NCBI GenBank assembly: GCA_042091695.1
Contig: JBELHA010000021.1
Span: 1-46,005 of the forward strand
Length of the DNA stretch: 46,005 nt
Origin: Flavicella sp042091695
GTDB taxonomy: Bacteria; Bacteroidota; Bacteroidia; Flavobacteriales; Flavobacteriaceae
Direction of reading: 5' to 3'
Positions within the stretch are counted from its first letter, which is position 1. The number at the start of each line of letters is the position of its first letter. This document shows positions 16,635-26,484 of this stretch, piece after piece. A program made the position numbers and the translations under genes. The notes beneath the pieces were generated by a model, which did no database searches, was not told where the DNA came from, and was given only the letters and a program-made list of their open reading frames with translations.

Positions 16635-19247
16635 ATGAAATCACAAGATATTAGAGAACAATTTTTGACGTTTTTTGAAAAAAAACAACATAAGATTGTC
16701 GCTTCAGCACCGATTGTTTTAAAAGATGATCCCACACTGATGTTTACCAATGCTGGTATGAATCAATTCAAAGAATATTTTTTAGGGCAACGCGAAGTAA
16801 AGCATGCTAGAATTGTAGATACTCAAAAATGTTTGCGTGTTTCAGGAAAACACAATGACTTAGAGGAAGTAGGAAAAGATACCTACCACCACACCATGTT
16901 TGAAATGCTGGGGAACTGGAGTTTTGGAGATTATTTTAAAAAAGAAGCTATTGAATGGGCTTGGGAATTTCTAGTAGACACCTTAAAAATTGACAAAGAC
17001 TCTTTGTATGTAAGTGTATTTGAAGGTAGCAAGGATGCAGATAACTTAGCACTAGATCAGGAGGCCTACGATCTATGGAAAGGAATTGTTGCTGAAGACA
17101 AGATCATCATGGGTAACAAAAAGGATAATTTTTGGGAAATGGGCGCACAGGGACCTTGTGGACCTTGTTCTGAAATACATGTTGATATCCGATCTAAAGA
17201 AGACAAAGCAAAAATATCCGGTCGTGACTTGGTAAATATGGACCATCCACAAGTTGTAGAAATCTGGAACTTGGTATTCATGCAATTCAATAGAAAAGCA
17301 AATGGAACTCTAGAAAAGCTCCCTGCAAGCCATGTAGATACAGGAATGGGATTTGAACGTTTGTGTATGGTGATGCAAGATGTACAGTCTAACTACGACA
17401 CAGATGTATTTACGCCTTTAATTGCAAAGATTGAAGACATTACAAACAACACATACGGAAAGGACGAAACTACTGACATTGCAATTCGCGTAATTGCAGA
17501 TCACGTAAGAGCAGTAGCTTTTTCTATTGCTGACGGACAATTGCCATCAAATAATGGCGCAGGATATGTAATTCGTAGAATTTTACGTCGCGCTATCCGT
17601 TATGGGTTTACCTTTTTAAATAAAAAAGAACCTTTTATCTTCGAATTGGTAGCGATACTAAACGAACAAATGGGAGCTAATTTCCCGGAAATAAAAGCCC
17701 AATACGACCTTATCTCAAAAGTAATCAAAGAAGAAGAAAGCTCTTTCTTGAGAACCTTAGGACAAGGACTGAATTTACTAGACACCATCATCAAAGAAAC
17801 TCCAGGGACTACTATTTCAGGTGCTAAAGCATTTGAGTTGTACGATACTTTTGGTTTCCCTATTGACTTGACAGCTTTAATTTTAGAAGAAAAAGGACTG
17901 ACATTGGACGAAGCTGCTTTTCAACAAGAATTAGAAAAACAAAAAACACGTTCTAGAGCAGCTGCCCAAATGGACACTGATGACTGGACGGTATTAATCC
18001 CTGAAGACGCAAAAGAATTTATAGGGTACGATCACTTAGAGGGTACGGTAAATATCACTCGATACAGAAAAGTATCTTCTAAAAAAGATGGAGATCAATA
18101 CCAAATTGTATTTGACAAAACGCCTTTCTACCCAGAAGGTGGTGGACAAGTTGGGGACAAAGGATATTTCAGCAATGGTACTGATAAGATTTCTATTATC
18201 AACACCAAAAAGGAAAACAATCTGATCATTCACTTTACCAAAAAACTACCACAAGAACCTACAGGAGTATTTACAGCGATTGTAGACAGCAATAACAGAC
18301 GATTGACAGAATGCAATCATTCGGCGACTCACTTATTGCACGAAGCGTTGCGTGAGGTATTGGGTACGCATGTGGAACAGAAAGGATCCTTGGTACAAGC
18401 AAAGAGTTTGCGTTTTGATTTTTCGCACTTTGCAAAACTAACAACTGAAGAGCTACAAAAAGTAGAACGTTTTGTAAATGAAAAAATTGCAGCAGGGATT
18501 GCTTTGCAAGATTTTAGAGGGATTCCAATGCAAGATGCTTTAGACAAAGGTGCTATGGCCTTGTTTGGTGAAAAGTATGGAGAAGTTGTGCGCATGGTAC
18601 AGTTTGGAACTTCTGCAGAATTATGTGGAGGAACCCACGTAGAAAACACCAACCAAATATGGCAATTGAAGATCGTATCGGAAGGAGCTGTAGCTGCAGG
18701 AATTCGTAGGATTGAAGCCATCACTGCTGACGCGGTTCAAAAGCACTACGCACAACAGGATTCTTTAGTTACAGACATCAAAAAACTTTTAAAAAATCCT
18801 GCAGACACCTCCAAAGCAATTGCCAATCTACAAGAGGAAAACACGCAACTTAAAAAACAAGTTGAGAGCTTGGTAAAAGAAAAGGTTAAAAACCTCAAAC
18901 AGCAACTAAAGAGCAATAGCAAAGAGCTAAATGGTGTGAACTTCATAGCTACAAAAATTGACTTGAACGCAGCAGCCTTGAAAGACTTGGCGCATGAATT
19001 GGGAGGTGAAATGGAGAATCTATTCTTCTTTTCAGGCACTGAACTCAATGGAAAAGCACTATTGACGTGTTATATCTCAAAAAACCTAGTCGAGGAAAAA
19101 GGACTAGATGCTGGTAAAATAGTGAGAGAACTAGGAAAACACATCCAAGGTGGTGGTGGTGGTCAGAAGTTTTTTGCCACAGCGGGGGGTAAAAACCCTG
19201 CAGGACTTCAAGACGCTATAAAAGCAGCTGAAAGTTATATCGGTTAA
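16635..19247 (+). CDS. alaS: Alanyl-tRNA synthetase
   Basis: An 870-residue class II synthetase that charges tRNA-Ala in the cytoplasm. The N-terminus has the class II catalytic core (TNAGMNQFKEYFLGQ and GNWSFGDYFKKEAIEW). The central editing domain has the zinc motifs HxxxH (His562, His566) and CGGTH (Cys664, His668). A coiled coil and the C-terminal DHHA1-like domain (GGGGGQKFFATAGGK) complete the protein. Length is typical. It is transcribed alone, divergent from the M23 gene, and ends at a terminator. Confidence 0.98.
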   Translation: MKSQDIREQFLTFFEKKQHKIVASAPIVLKDDPTLMFTNAGMNQFKEYFLGQREVKHARIVDTQKCLRVSGKHNDLEEVGKDTYHHTMFEMLGNWSFGDYFKKEAIEWAWEFLVDTLKIDKDSLYVSVFEGSKDADNLALDQEAYDLWKGIVAEDKIIMGNKKDNFWEMGAQGPCGPCSEIHVDIRSKEDKAKISGRDLVNMDHPQVVEIWNLVFMQFNRKANGTLEKLPASHVDTGMGFERLCMVMQDVQSNYDTDVFTPLIAKIEDITNNTYGKDETTDIAIRVIADHVRAVAFSIADGQLPSNNGAGYVIRRILRRAIRYGFTFLNKKEPFIFELVAILNEQMGANFPEIKAQYDLISKVIKEEESSFLRTLGQGLNLLDTIIKETPGTTISGAKAFELYDTFGFPIDLTALILEEKGLTLDEAAFQQELEKQKTRSRAAAQMDTDDWTVLIPEDAKEFIGYDHLEGTVNITRYRKVSSKKDGDQYQIVFDKTPFYPEGGGQVGDKGYFSNGTDKISIINTKKENNLIIHFTKKLPQEPTGVFTAIVDSNNRRLTECNHSATHLLHEALREVLGTHVEQKGSLVQAKSLRFDFSHFAKLTTEELQKVERFVNEKIAAGIALQDFRGIPMQDALDKGAMALFGEKYGEVVRMVQFGTSAELCGGTHVENTNQIWQLKIVSEGAVAAGIRRIEAITADAVQKHYAQQDSLVTDIKKLLKNPADTSKAIANLQEENTQLKKQVESLVKEKVKNLKQQLKSNSKELNGVNFIATKIDLNAAALKDLAHELGGEMENLFFFSGTELNGKALLTCYISKNLVEEKGLDAGKIVRELGKHIQGGGGGQKFFATAGGKNPAGLQDAIKAAESYIG

Positions 19248-19266
19248 CCTCACTACAAATAAAAAC

Positions 19267-19300
19267 AAAAAAAGGAGCGTTTTACAACGCTCCTTTTTTT
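19267..19300. terminator. Bidirectional terminator between alaS and lacI-family gene
   Basis: Stem AAAAAAAGGAGCGTT / AACGCTCCTTTTTTT with a four-base loop. It has A and T runs on both sides and sits between convergent genes. Confidence 0.9.
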
Positions 19301-19315
19301 GTGCTTCTATTTTAT

Positions 19316-20356
19316 TTACTTGGTCAAACTCAAATAGGTCTTTGTTGAATTACGCTCAACCAAATCTGTCTTGATTATTTTTGTCTCAAATGGCAAAGGA
19401 TCTTTTTTATTTTCCAAACGGTCTATCAACATCTGAGCAGCAGTCTCTCCCATTTGTTCTCCATGTTGACTCACCGTTGTCAGTTTTGGACTTGAATGAC
19501 GTGATAAAATACCATTGGCAAACCCAATGACAGAGAAATTTTCAGGCACTTTAAATCCTTTATCTAGTGCTATCTTCATCGCAGCAATAGCAGACTGCTC
19601 ACTTGTAGCAATTACACTATCTAGGGTATTGTTGTCAAAAAGAGGACGTATGATTTCTTCGTATTTTTTATAATCGTTTTCTTGAAGGTTGAGGATCTTT
19701 CCTTCATCTATTGGTAATCCCTCAATTTTCATCCCCTCTAAATAGCCTTTATACCTTTCGTTTCCGACAATCAAATCACTAATCGTCGAGATAAAAGCGA
19801 TATTTTTAAATCCTGTATTTTTTAGGTGATTCACAGTATTTACTGCAGCTTTAAAATCATCTGCTATCACTTTATCACAGGCAACACTTTCTGCAACCCT
19901 ATCAAACATCACTATTGGTGTCCCCTCTTCTATAAAGGTTGAAAAATGATCGTATGACTTCTCCATACCAGTCTCCTTAGACATCGATACAATAAACCCG
20001 TCAATACTTCCATTGGAAAGCATCTCCATGGTCTCTTTTTCTTTGTGAAAGGATTCGTTGGAAATACAAGTAATGATCTTATATCCGTTCTTTGTGGCTG
20101 TATTCTCTACTCCTTTAAACACTTGTGCAAAAAAGTAATTCAACATATTAGGGATTACAATACCTATCGTTTTAGTACGTTTATTTTTTAAACTCAGTGC
20201 ATTAAAATTGGGCTTATACTTTTTCTTCTTGGCGTAGTTTTGAATTTTAGCTTTTGTTTTATCACTGATCTCATAGCTATCATTCAAGGCCTTTGAAACG
20301 GTTGAGATAGATACATCAAATTTAGCAGCAATATCTTTTATGGTGATTTTTTTCAT
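19316..20356 (-). CDS. LacI-family transcriptional regulator
   Basis: A 346-residue repressor. Residues 1-60 carry the LacI helix-turn-helix and hinge (TIKDIAAKFDVSISTVSKAL). From about residue 63 (KTIGIVIPNMLNYFFAQV) it has the periplasmic-binding-protein-like effector domain. Length is normal. The effector is unknown and no sugar catabolic operon adjoins it; the nearest gene on the same strand is a glycosyltransferase 158 bases upstream. A ten-base palindrome (AAAAGCTTTT, 20372-20381) just before the start is a possible self-binding site. Confidence 0.93.
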   Translation of the reverse strand: MKKITIKDIAAKFDVSISTVSKALNDSYEISDKTKAKIQNYAKKKKYKPNFNALSLKNKRTKTIGIVIPNMLNYFFAQVFKGVENTATKNGYKIITCISNESFHKEKETMEMLSNGSIDGFIVSMSKETGMEKSYDHFSTFIEEGTPIVMFDRVAESVACDKVIADDFKAAVNTVNHLKNTGFKNIAFISTISDLIVGNERYKGYLEGMKIEGLPIDEGKILNLQENDYKKYEEIIRPLFDNNTLDSVIATSEQSAIAAMKIALDKGFKVPENFSVIGFANGILSRHSSPKLTTVSQHGEQMGETAAQMLIDRLENKKDPLPFETKIIKTDLVERNSTKTYLSLTK

Positions 20357-20514
20357 TAATTCTTACTATTTAAAAGCTTTTTTGCTAAACTAATAATTAT
20401 ATATTCATACAAGAAGTGAAATTGAATTTTTATCAAAAATAACAACACTAGATAAATAAAGTATTGGGAGATATTGATAACTAATTTTTAACACACTTCT
20501 AAAAAACTCATCAA

Positions 20515-22086
20515 CTATCCGTTCCTAGACTTTAGAGATTGGTAAAACACAAATCCAAAGCCAAAAAATAACATCAAGTGGAATGGAAACAATCCAAAGT
20601 CTGTGTGCAATGTGAGATCATGAGAGTGATTTCCCATAAAAGCAACTAGTACAGCACTCGCCAAACCAAATGCAAAATAAAGGGTCAATGCTCCTTCTAC
20701 ATATACACTTTTAGAGAGTTTTCCTTGTAGGTATTTATTTTTTTTCCAAGTGTCTTTTACATGTAGCATATTGAATTTAGGAGTTCTTATAAAAGCACTC
20801 TTTTTACCGCGATGTCCCTCTGAAACAGCTTTGGTATTGTGATAAGAGAACCCCATTGCTACAGAAAAAAACTTGACAAACATCACACAGTATTGCAAAA
20901 ATCCTTTGATTCCACCTCCATTGACATTCTTGTACATTACCCAATAACAAATGAAAAACAACAAAGTACTGATTCCAAAAAAGCTCATTCCAATAAAATA
21001 AATTCTGAACTCATCAAAATAATTTTTTAGGTACAGCATAGGCACACTCAAAATAGCCACAATGAAAATATTTAAAAACATAGAGCTGTTCAATAAATGT
21101 AAAAAGGCATGCACTCGTGTTTTAAAAGGCAAGTCTTTTGTAGTAAGTAGTTTCTTAAACATTTTTTGAAAATTCTCCGCTCCCCCTTTGTTCCAACGAA
21201 ACTGTTGACTTCTGGCAGCACTGATCGCCATCGGTAATTCTGCAGGTGTGACCACATCTTCCAAATATTTAAACTTCCAGTTTTTTAATTGGGCTCTGTA
21301 ACTTAAGTCTAAGTCTTCTGTCAAAGTATCACCTTCCCAGTTTCCAGCGTCTAGGATACATTCTTTTCTCCATACTCCGGCAGTACCATTGAAATTGATA
21401 AAATGTCCTTTGCTATTTCTACCAACTTGCTCCAAAGTAAAGTGTGCATCCAAAGCAAAGGCTTGGATTTGTGTCAGCAAAGAAAAATCTCTATTGATAT
21501 GGCCCCATCTAGTTTGTACAACTCCAACTTTCTCATCCTTAAAATAAGGGATTGTTTGCAACAACCAATCTGATTGAGGTAAAAAATCTGAATCAAAAAT
21601 TGCGATAAATTCTCCTTTAGCAACTTCCATTCCTTCTTTTAAAGCCCCAGCTTTAAAACCTTTTCTATCGATTCTTGTCACATGAGATATCGTATGACCT
21701 TCAGACTGCAAACGCTCAATATGAGCTGCCGTAGTTTGCAAACTCTCATCGGTAGAATCATCCAATACCTGAATTTCTAACTTATCTTTTGGGTATTCTA
21801 ATTTGACGATATTGTCTAACAATCGTTCCATTACGTACAATTCATTGTATACTGGCAATTGAATCGTTACTAATGGTATTTGAGTACTGTCAGAAAAGTC
21901 ATACTTTACAGCTTCATCTTTCTTCTTTTTAAAACGCAAATAATTGAACAATAAATTGAACTGCGCGAGTGAAAAAGCGAATATTTGTAGTAAGGAACAC
22001 ACATAAATAACTAGGAGTACAGTCCCTAGGGTATAAAAAAAGTCATTCCATTGAATGGTTGCAAAAAAGTGTTGAAGTGATTCCAT
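20515..22086 (-). CDS. Family 2 glycosyltransferase, cellulose synthase-like
   Basis: A 523-residue inner-membrane enzyme with one N-terminal helix (about 18-40), a cytoplasmic GT-A domain and four C-terminal helices. The processive D, DxD, TED, QxxRW set is visible: VLDDSTDES, FDSDFLPQ, TLTEDLDLSYR and SQQFRWNKGG. Such enzymes polymerise beta-linked sugars or make glycolipids. No cellulose or alginate partner genes are adjacent, so the product cannot be named; similarity to CslA-like mannan or glucan synthases is possible. It has its own promoter-like sequence upstream. Confidence 0.92.
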   Translation of the reverse strand: MESLQHFFATIQWNDFFYTLGTVLLVIYVCSLLQIFAFSLAQFNLLFNYLRFKKKKDEAVKYDFSDSTQIPLVTIQLPVYNELYVMERLLDNIVKLEYPKDKLEIQVLDDSTDESLQTTAAHIERLQSEGHTISHVTRIDRKGFKAGALKEGMEVAKGEFIAIFDSDFLPQSDWLLQTIPYFKDEKVGVVQTRWGHINRDFSLLTQIQAFALDAHFTLEQVGRNSKGHFINFNGTAGVWRKECILDAGNWEGDTLTEDLDLSYRAQLKNWKFKYLEDVVTPAELPMAISAARSQQFRWNKGGAENFQKMFKKLLTTKDLPFKTRVHAFLHLLNSSMFLNIFIVAILSVPMLYLKNYFDEFRIYFIGMSFFGISTLLFFICYWVMYKNVNGGGIKGFLQYCVMFVKFFSVAMGFSYHNTKAVSEGHRGKKSAFIRTPKFNMLHVKDTWKKNKYLQGKLSKSVYVEGALTLYFAFGLASAVLVAFMGNHSHDLTLHTDFGLFPFHLMLFFGFGFVFYQSLKSRNG

Positions 22087-22436
22087 AATGCTATATAATT
22101 GTAACTGTATTAAATACCAATGTCAGTATAAATTTTCGGCAAAGGTAAGCAATGTAAAACTACCAATAATTATCCTTTTCAACTTGCAACAAACTTCCTT
22201 TTATTATTATCTTATTATTAAGAATCAACAAGCTACAATACTTTGTTTATTCACAAAAGGAAAGGGGTAAAAACGAAAATACTCTAAAAATATAAGTGAT
22301 GTTGAAAAAAGATTAAAGTATGTTCATAAAACGCAGTAAGTATGACTTTAAAAAGCAAACAATAAAATGAAGACCTTCTAAAAATCGAGGTTTTAGATAA
22401 AACTATATAAGATAAAAACTTTATGAAGGTATTAAT
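22087..22436. other. 350-base intergenic region upstream of the glycosyltransferase
   Basis: This region is very AT-rich. It holds a candidate glycosyltransferase promoter (22140-22166). Nearer the transporter gene there is a weak hairpin (TCTAAA / TTTAGA, about 22377-22396) that might end the minus-strand transporter transcript. A 60-codon open frame on the plus strand (22088-22270) has no family resemblance, lacks a promoter and looks like chance. I see no RNA gene. Confidence 0.5.
22140..22166 (-). promoter_or_regulatory. Candidate promoter of the glycosyltransferase gene
   Basis: On the minus strand TTG (22164-22166) is followed after 16 bases by TACCTTTG (22140-22147), which fits TAnnTTTG. 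The spacer is slightly shorter than the usual 17-23. It would leave a 53-base leader. Confidence 0.45.
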
Positions 22437-23129
22437 TTACCAAATTCCTTTCAGTTCTTCACCGAGTTGCAATCCAAATCTTCTTCTAAAAAAATAGACA
22501 GCTATATACAAGAGAGGCGTATCTAAAACAGCGACCAAGAACTTAAACAAAAAGCCTGCCCAAACCAATTGGTAAAACTTGTCCCAAGCAAGAACTTGAA
22601 ATATAGAGAGCAACAACACCACTGTAAAGGTATCTATGAATTGAGAGCTAAAAGTCGAAAAATTATTCCGTAACCATAAGTGTTTTCCTTTGGTTTTCTT
22701 TTTCCAAAAGTGATAGATTCGTATGTCAATAAACTGCGCAATCAAATAGGCCAACATAGAGGACAATACCGCCAATGCAGACAAACCAAACACATCCGAG
22801 AAGACACTTTCTCCCACAGGAGACCAGGAGGTAGCGGGAGTCATATCTGCAATAACTACGATTAAAATCGAAAAGAAAGAGGCCGCAATCCCAGTAATTA
22901 CTACTTGATTTGCTTTTTTCTTACCGTAGATTTCAGAGATGATATCTGTAATCAAAAAAGTAATGGGGTACGGCAATAAACCGACAGAAAGCTCAAAAGG
23001 AAACCACCCAAAAGGATTCCAAAAAAAGAATTTTTGGAAAATCAAATTGGAAACCACTAAAGAAGTAATGAAGAGTCCCGCTAAAACCAAATATACTTTA
23101 GAGGCTAGTATTTTGTCGTTAACATGCAT
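22437..23129 (-). CDS. Queuosine precursor transporter, YhhQ/VUT family
   Basis: A 230-residue inner-membrane protein with six hydrophobic segments. The family signature is visible: LPYPITFLITDIISEIYGKKKANQVV in the second loop and helix, and the later AYLIAQFIDIRIYHFWK and NNFSTFSSQFIDT. YhhQ of E. coli imports 7-cyano-7-deazaguanine (preQ0) for queuosine in tRNA. It is a single gene, divergent from fabD. I looked for a preQ1 riboswitch in its leader and saw none. Confidence 0.92.
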   Translation of the reverse strand: MHVNDKILASKVYLVLAGLFITSLVVSNLIFQKFFFWNPFGWFPFELSVGLLPYPITFLITDIISEIYGKKKANQVVITGIAASFFSILIVVIADMTPATSWSPVGESVFSDVFGLSALAVLSSMLAYLIAQFIDIRIYHFWKKKTKGKHLWLRNNFSTFSSQFIDTFTVVLLLSIFQVLAWDKFYQLVWAGFLFKFLVAVLDTPLLYIAVYFFRRRFGLQLGEELKGIW

Positions 23130-23258
23130 ATCGGTTTTTTTCTAAGATACAAAAAATTAAGCCTGATAAAACATCGTTACTATTCAGAGATTGAAGTAGG
23201 TAGCGAAATTTATAGAGTACTTTTTAAGTGAAAAAGTTTTATATCCTAAAACAATGCT

Positions 23259-23266
23259 TATTTTTG
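23259..23266 (+). promoter_or_regulatory. -7 box of fabD
   Basis: TATTTTTG matches TAnnTTTG and ends 25 bases before the fabD start. No clear -33 TTG is present at the right distance. Confidence 0.45.
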
Positions 23267-23291
23267 TCAGCAAATTTGAAAATTCAATCGT

Positions 23292-24173
23292 ATGAAAGCA
23301 TATATATTTCCAGGACAAGGAGCTCAATTTACCGGAATGGGTAAAGACCTCTATGACAATTCTGATCTCGCAAAAGAATTGTTCCACCAAGCCAATGAAA
23401 TCCTAGGGTTTGACATTACAAAAATCATGTTTGAAGGGACTGCAGAGGACCTCAAACAAACCAACGTAACTCAGCCTGCTGTATTTTTACACTCTGTGAT
23501 TTTAGCAAAAGTATTGGGAGAAAGTTTCCAAGCCGATATGGTTGCCGGACATTCTCTAGGAGAACTTTCTGCTTTGGTATCCAACGGAACTTTGTCTTTT
23601 GAAGATGGGTTAAAATTAGTTGCAAAACGTGCAGATGCAATGCAAAAGGCTTGTGAATTACAAGCAGGAACCATGGCTGCTATCTTAGGATTAGAAGACA
23701 CTGTAGTAGAAGAGATATGTACCGCTACAGAAGGAGATGTAGTCGCTGCTAACTTTAACTGCCCAGGACAATTGGTAATCTCAGGAGAATTAGAAGCGGT
23801 AAAAGCTGCTTGTGCCTTGGCTACTGAAAAGGGAGCTAGAAGAGCCTTATTACTGCCTGTTGGAGGAGCATTCCACTCGCCTTTGATGGCACCTGCAAGA
23901 GAAGAATTGGCTGCCGCTATTGAAGCGACTCAGTTCAACACACCTTCATGCCCAGTATATCAAAATGTAGTGGCAAAAGCAGTTACAGAACCTACTCAAA
24001 TTAAAGAAAACCTAATTGCACAGTTGACAGGAGCTGTACGATGGACACAATGTGCTCAAGCAATGATTGCGGATGGAGCAACAGAATTTACAGAAGTTGG
24101 ACCTGGTAAAGTATTACAAGGTTTACTCGCTAAAATCGATCGTTCTGTGTCAAGAAGCGGTGCTAGTATCTAA
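23292..24173 (+). CDS. fabD: Malonyl-CoA:ACP transacylase
   Basis: A 293-residue cytoplasmic enzyme that moves malonyl from CoA to acyl carrier protein for fatty-acid synthesis. It has the GQGAQ motif (8-12), the nucleophile Ser88 in GHSLGE, Arg113 for the malonyl carboxylate, and the catalytic His195 in GGAFHSPLM. Length is typical. In this genome it stands apart from other fab genes, with its own promoter and terminator. Confidence 0.97.
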   Translation: MKAYIFPGQGAQFTGMGKDLYDNSDLAKELFHQANEILGFDITKIMFEGTAEDLKQTNVTQPAVFLHSVILAKVLGESFQADMVAGHSLGELSALVSNGTLSFEDGLKLVAKRADAMQKACELQAGTMAAILGLEDTVVEEICTATEGDVVAANFNCPGQLVISGELEAVKAACALATEKGARRALLLPVGGAFHSPLMAPAREELAAAIEATQFNTPSCPVYQNVVAKAVTEPTQIKENLIAQLTGAVRWTQCAQAMIADGATEFTEVGPGKVLQGLLAKIDRSVSRSGASI

Positions 24174-24190
24174 GCACTTTTAAAAACTAT

Positions 24191-24227
24191 AAAAAAAGCC
24201 TTATTTGAAATTCAAATAAGGCTTTTT
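24191..24227. terminator. Bidirectional terminator between fabD and galE
   Basis: AAAAAAAGCCTTATTTGAA pairs directly with TTCAAATAAGGCTTTTTT, with A and T runs on both sides. It serves two convergent genes; the galE stop lies 5 bases beyond. Confidence 0.9.
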
Positions 24228-24232
24228 TGATT

Positions 24233-25243
24233 TTATGCTTGTGACTGTTGCCATTTCCAAGCTGAGTCCAATGCTTCTTCTAAGGAAAGTTCAGTTTTCC
24301 ATTGCAGCTCTTGATTTGCTAGATTGGTATCTGCATAGGCTGCAGTAATATCTCCTTCTCTTCTACCTACTATTTTGTAATTCAAAGGAAGGCCCGATGC
24401 TTTTTCAAAAGCCTTGATTACTTCTAATACTGAAGATCCTTTACCGGTACCTATATTAAAAAACTCGTAGTTCTCTTTGTTGTTTTTTTCGATCAGACGC
24501 GTCAAGGCAGCAATATGTGCTTTGGCCAAATCTACCACATGTATATAATCTCTCACTGCTGTTCCATCTACCGTTGGATAATCGTCTCCAAAAACAGAAA
24601 GTTCTTTACGAATACCCGCTGCTGTTTGAGTGATAAAAGGAATTAAATTTTGAGGAACACCCAATGGCAATTCTCCAATTTTAATACTAGGGTGTGCCCC
24701 AATAGGATTGAAATAGCGCAATGCAATCGCATTCAGTGAAGAGGATTTACAAGTATCTCTGATTAAAATCTCTCCTACCTGTTTTGAATATCCATATGGA
24801 GATTCTGCAGGTTTTACAGGAGCACTTTCTGTAATAGGAAGTGCATCTGCTTGTCCATAGACTGTACAAGAGGAACTGAATATAAAGTTGTCAATATTTC
24901 TAGCTGTCAATTCACTTAATAAATACACCAAAGTGTTCAAGTTGTTTTGGTAGTACTCCAAAGGTTTAGAAACACTTTCACCAACAGCTTTATAGGCTGC
25001 GAAATGAATGACTCCATCTACATGATTCAAATCAAAAAATTGCTTGACATCTTTTTGCACACGCAAATCAATATTTTCAAAAGTAGGCTCAATACCAGTG
25101 ATCGCTTTGATTTGCCCTAACACCTCTATAGATGTGTTGGATAAATTGTCAATAATAACTACTTCAAAACCTGCGTTTTGCAACTCTACTACGGTGTGAG
25201 AGCCTATAAACCCTAGTCCACCTGTTACTAATATTCTTTTCAT
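24233..25243 (-). CDS. galE: UDP-glucose 4-epimerase
   Basis: A 336-residue short-chain dehydrogenase/reductase of the GalE type. The NAD loop TGGLGFIGSH is at residues 7-16. The catalytic triad is visible as Ser124/125 (SSSCTVYG) and the YxxxK motif at Tyr150-Lys154. RYFNPIGAH and AVRDYIHVVDLA are standard GalE blocks. It interconverts UDP-glucose and UDP-galactose for surface polysaccharide. It lies 21 bases after the aminotransferase gene, so both probably act in nucleotide-sugar supply. Confidence 0.96.
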   Translation of the reverse strand: MKRILVTGGLGFIGSHTVVELQNAGFEVVIIDNLSNTSIEVLGQIKAITGIEPTFENIDLRVQKDVKQFFDLNHVDGVIHFAAYKAVGESVSKPLEYYQNNLNTLVYLLSELTARNIDNFIFSSSCTVYGQADALPITESAPVKPAESPYGYSKQVGEILIRDTCKSSSLNAIALRYFNPIGAHPSIKIGELPLGVPQNLIPFITQTAAGIRKELSVFGDDYPTVDGTAVRDYIHVVDLAKAHIAALTRLIEKNNKENYEFFNIGTGKGSSVLEVIKAFEKASGLPLNYKIVGRREGDITAAYADTNLANQELQWKTELSLEEALDSAWKWQQSQA

Positions 25244-25264
25244 TTCTTTATTTTTTTATAAGTA

Positions 25265-26392
25265 TCAACTAAAAAAAGCCAATACTGTATCGGTTATATA
25301 ATCTTGTTGTTCTTTGTCTAATTCTGTATGCATTGGCAAGGAAATAACCTCATCAATCAATTGATTTGTATTGGGGAAATCTACCTCTTTGTACCGCAAA
25401 TCTGCATAGGCTTTTTGACGGTGTAATGGAATTGGATAATAAATAGCACAGGGAACATTATACTTCTGTAAGTGACGCATAAGAGCATCTCTATCTGCAT
25501 TTATGACACGAAGTGTGTACTGATGAAACACATGACAATCGCAGTCAGAACAGATAGTAGGCACAATGATATTTTTATGCCCTGCTAACTTATAAGAATA
25601 ATACCTAGCCGCTTCTTGACGTGCTTTTGTATATTGATCTAAGTAAGGTAATTTAGTCCTTAAGATAGCCGCTTGAATACTATCCAATCTTGAATTTACC
25701 CCCACGACATCATGGTGGTATTTTTTGTACATACCGTGATTTACGATACCTCTAATAGTGTGCGCCAAAGCGTCATTGTTTGTAAAGATCGCACCTCCAT
25801 CACCATAACAACCTAAATTTTTAGAAGGAAAAAAAGAAGTAGTTCCTAGATCTCCAATGGTACCTAGCTTTTGTTTTCCTTGTTGGGAAGTATAAACTCC
25901 TCCAACTCCTTGAGCTGTATCTTCAATCACATATAAATCATGCTTTTTTGCCAAAGCCATTAACGCGTCCATATCTACAGCGCGTCCAAATAAATGCACA
26001 GGTACAATCGCTTTGGTATTGGGTGTGATTGCTTTTTCTATGGCAGCTATAGAAATATTCATATTCTCGATTGAAACGTCAACCAAAACAGGGGTCAGTT
26101 GCAGCAGAGCAATTACTTCTACAGTTGCAGCAAAAGTAAAGTCCGTAGTAATCACCTCATCACCTGGCTGCAAACCCAATCCCATCATGGCAATCTGCAA
26201 TGCATCTGTCCCGTTTCCGCAGGGGATTACATGTTTTACTCCTAGATACTCCTCAAGATCCTTTTGAAATTTTTTTACTTCAGGGCCATTGATAAATGTC
26301 GTTGTATCAATTACCCCTTGTATAGCATTTTGAATGTTCTCTTCTATTTTCTGGTATTGACTTTTTAAGTCTACCATCTGAAGTGGTTTCAT
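25265..26392 (-). CDS. DegT/DnrJ/EryC1/StrS-family PLP aminotransferase
   Basis: A 375-residue enzyme that aminates a keto-sugar nucleotide, using PLP. The lysine that holds PLP is in FFPSKNLGCYGDGG, and the family blocks GNGTDALQIA, VIEDTAQGVGG and NSRLDSIQAAIL are present. I start it at 26392 (MKPLQMVDLKSQYQKIEE), the usual N-terminus. An in-frame ATG at 26425 adds 11 residues but would overlap the promoter box. It is co-transcribed with galE. The sugar substrate, such as a WecE/WlbE-like 3- or 4-keto sugar, cannot be decided here. Confidence 0.93.
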   Translation of the reverse strand: MKPLQMVDLKSQYQKIEENIQNAIQGVIDTTTFINGPEVKKFQKDLEEYLGVKHVIPCGNGTDALQIAMMGLGLQPGDEVITTDFTFAATVEVIALLQLTPVLVDVSIENMNISIAAIEKAITPNTKAIVPVHLFGRAVDMDALMALAKKHDLYVIEDTAQGVGGVYTSQQGKQKLGTIGDLGTTSFFPSKNLGCYGDGGAIFTNNDALAHTIRGIVNHGMYKKYHHDVVGVNSRLDSIQAAILRTKLPYLDQYTKARQEAARYYSYKLAGHKNIIVPTICSDCDCHVFHQYTLRVINADRDALMRHLQKYNVPCAIYYPIPLHRQKAYADLRYKEVDFPNTNQLIDEVISLPMHTELDKEQQDYITDTVLAFFS

Positions 26393-26414
26393 TTGATCTT
26401 TTTTAAGCGAATTA

Positions 26415-26430
26415 CAAAAATACAAATTTA
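26415..26430 (-). promoter_or_regulatory. Overlapping -7 boxes of the aminotransferase-galE operon
   Basis: On the minus strand TAAATTTG (26423-26430) is followed directly by TATTTTTG (26415-26422). Both fit TAnnTTTG and lie 22-38 bases before the preferred start. No clear -33 element was found. Confidence 0.45.
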
Positions 26431-26484
26431 TAGCTCATGTAGAGAGGGAGAAATACACCTATTTGAGTGGTCAAATAGTGCAAT

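Noticed and set aside
22088..22270. 60-codon plus-strand open frame in the gap before the glycosyltransferase
   Set aside because: No recognisable domain, low-complexity AT-rich coding, no promoter on that strand; it overlaps the promoter of the minus-strand gene.
22930..23291. Possible preQ1 riboswitch in front of the queuosine precursor transporter
   Set aside because: The leader lacks the C-rich loop and the A-rich tail with CTAAGGA-like ending expected for a preQ1 aptamer.
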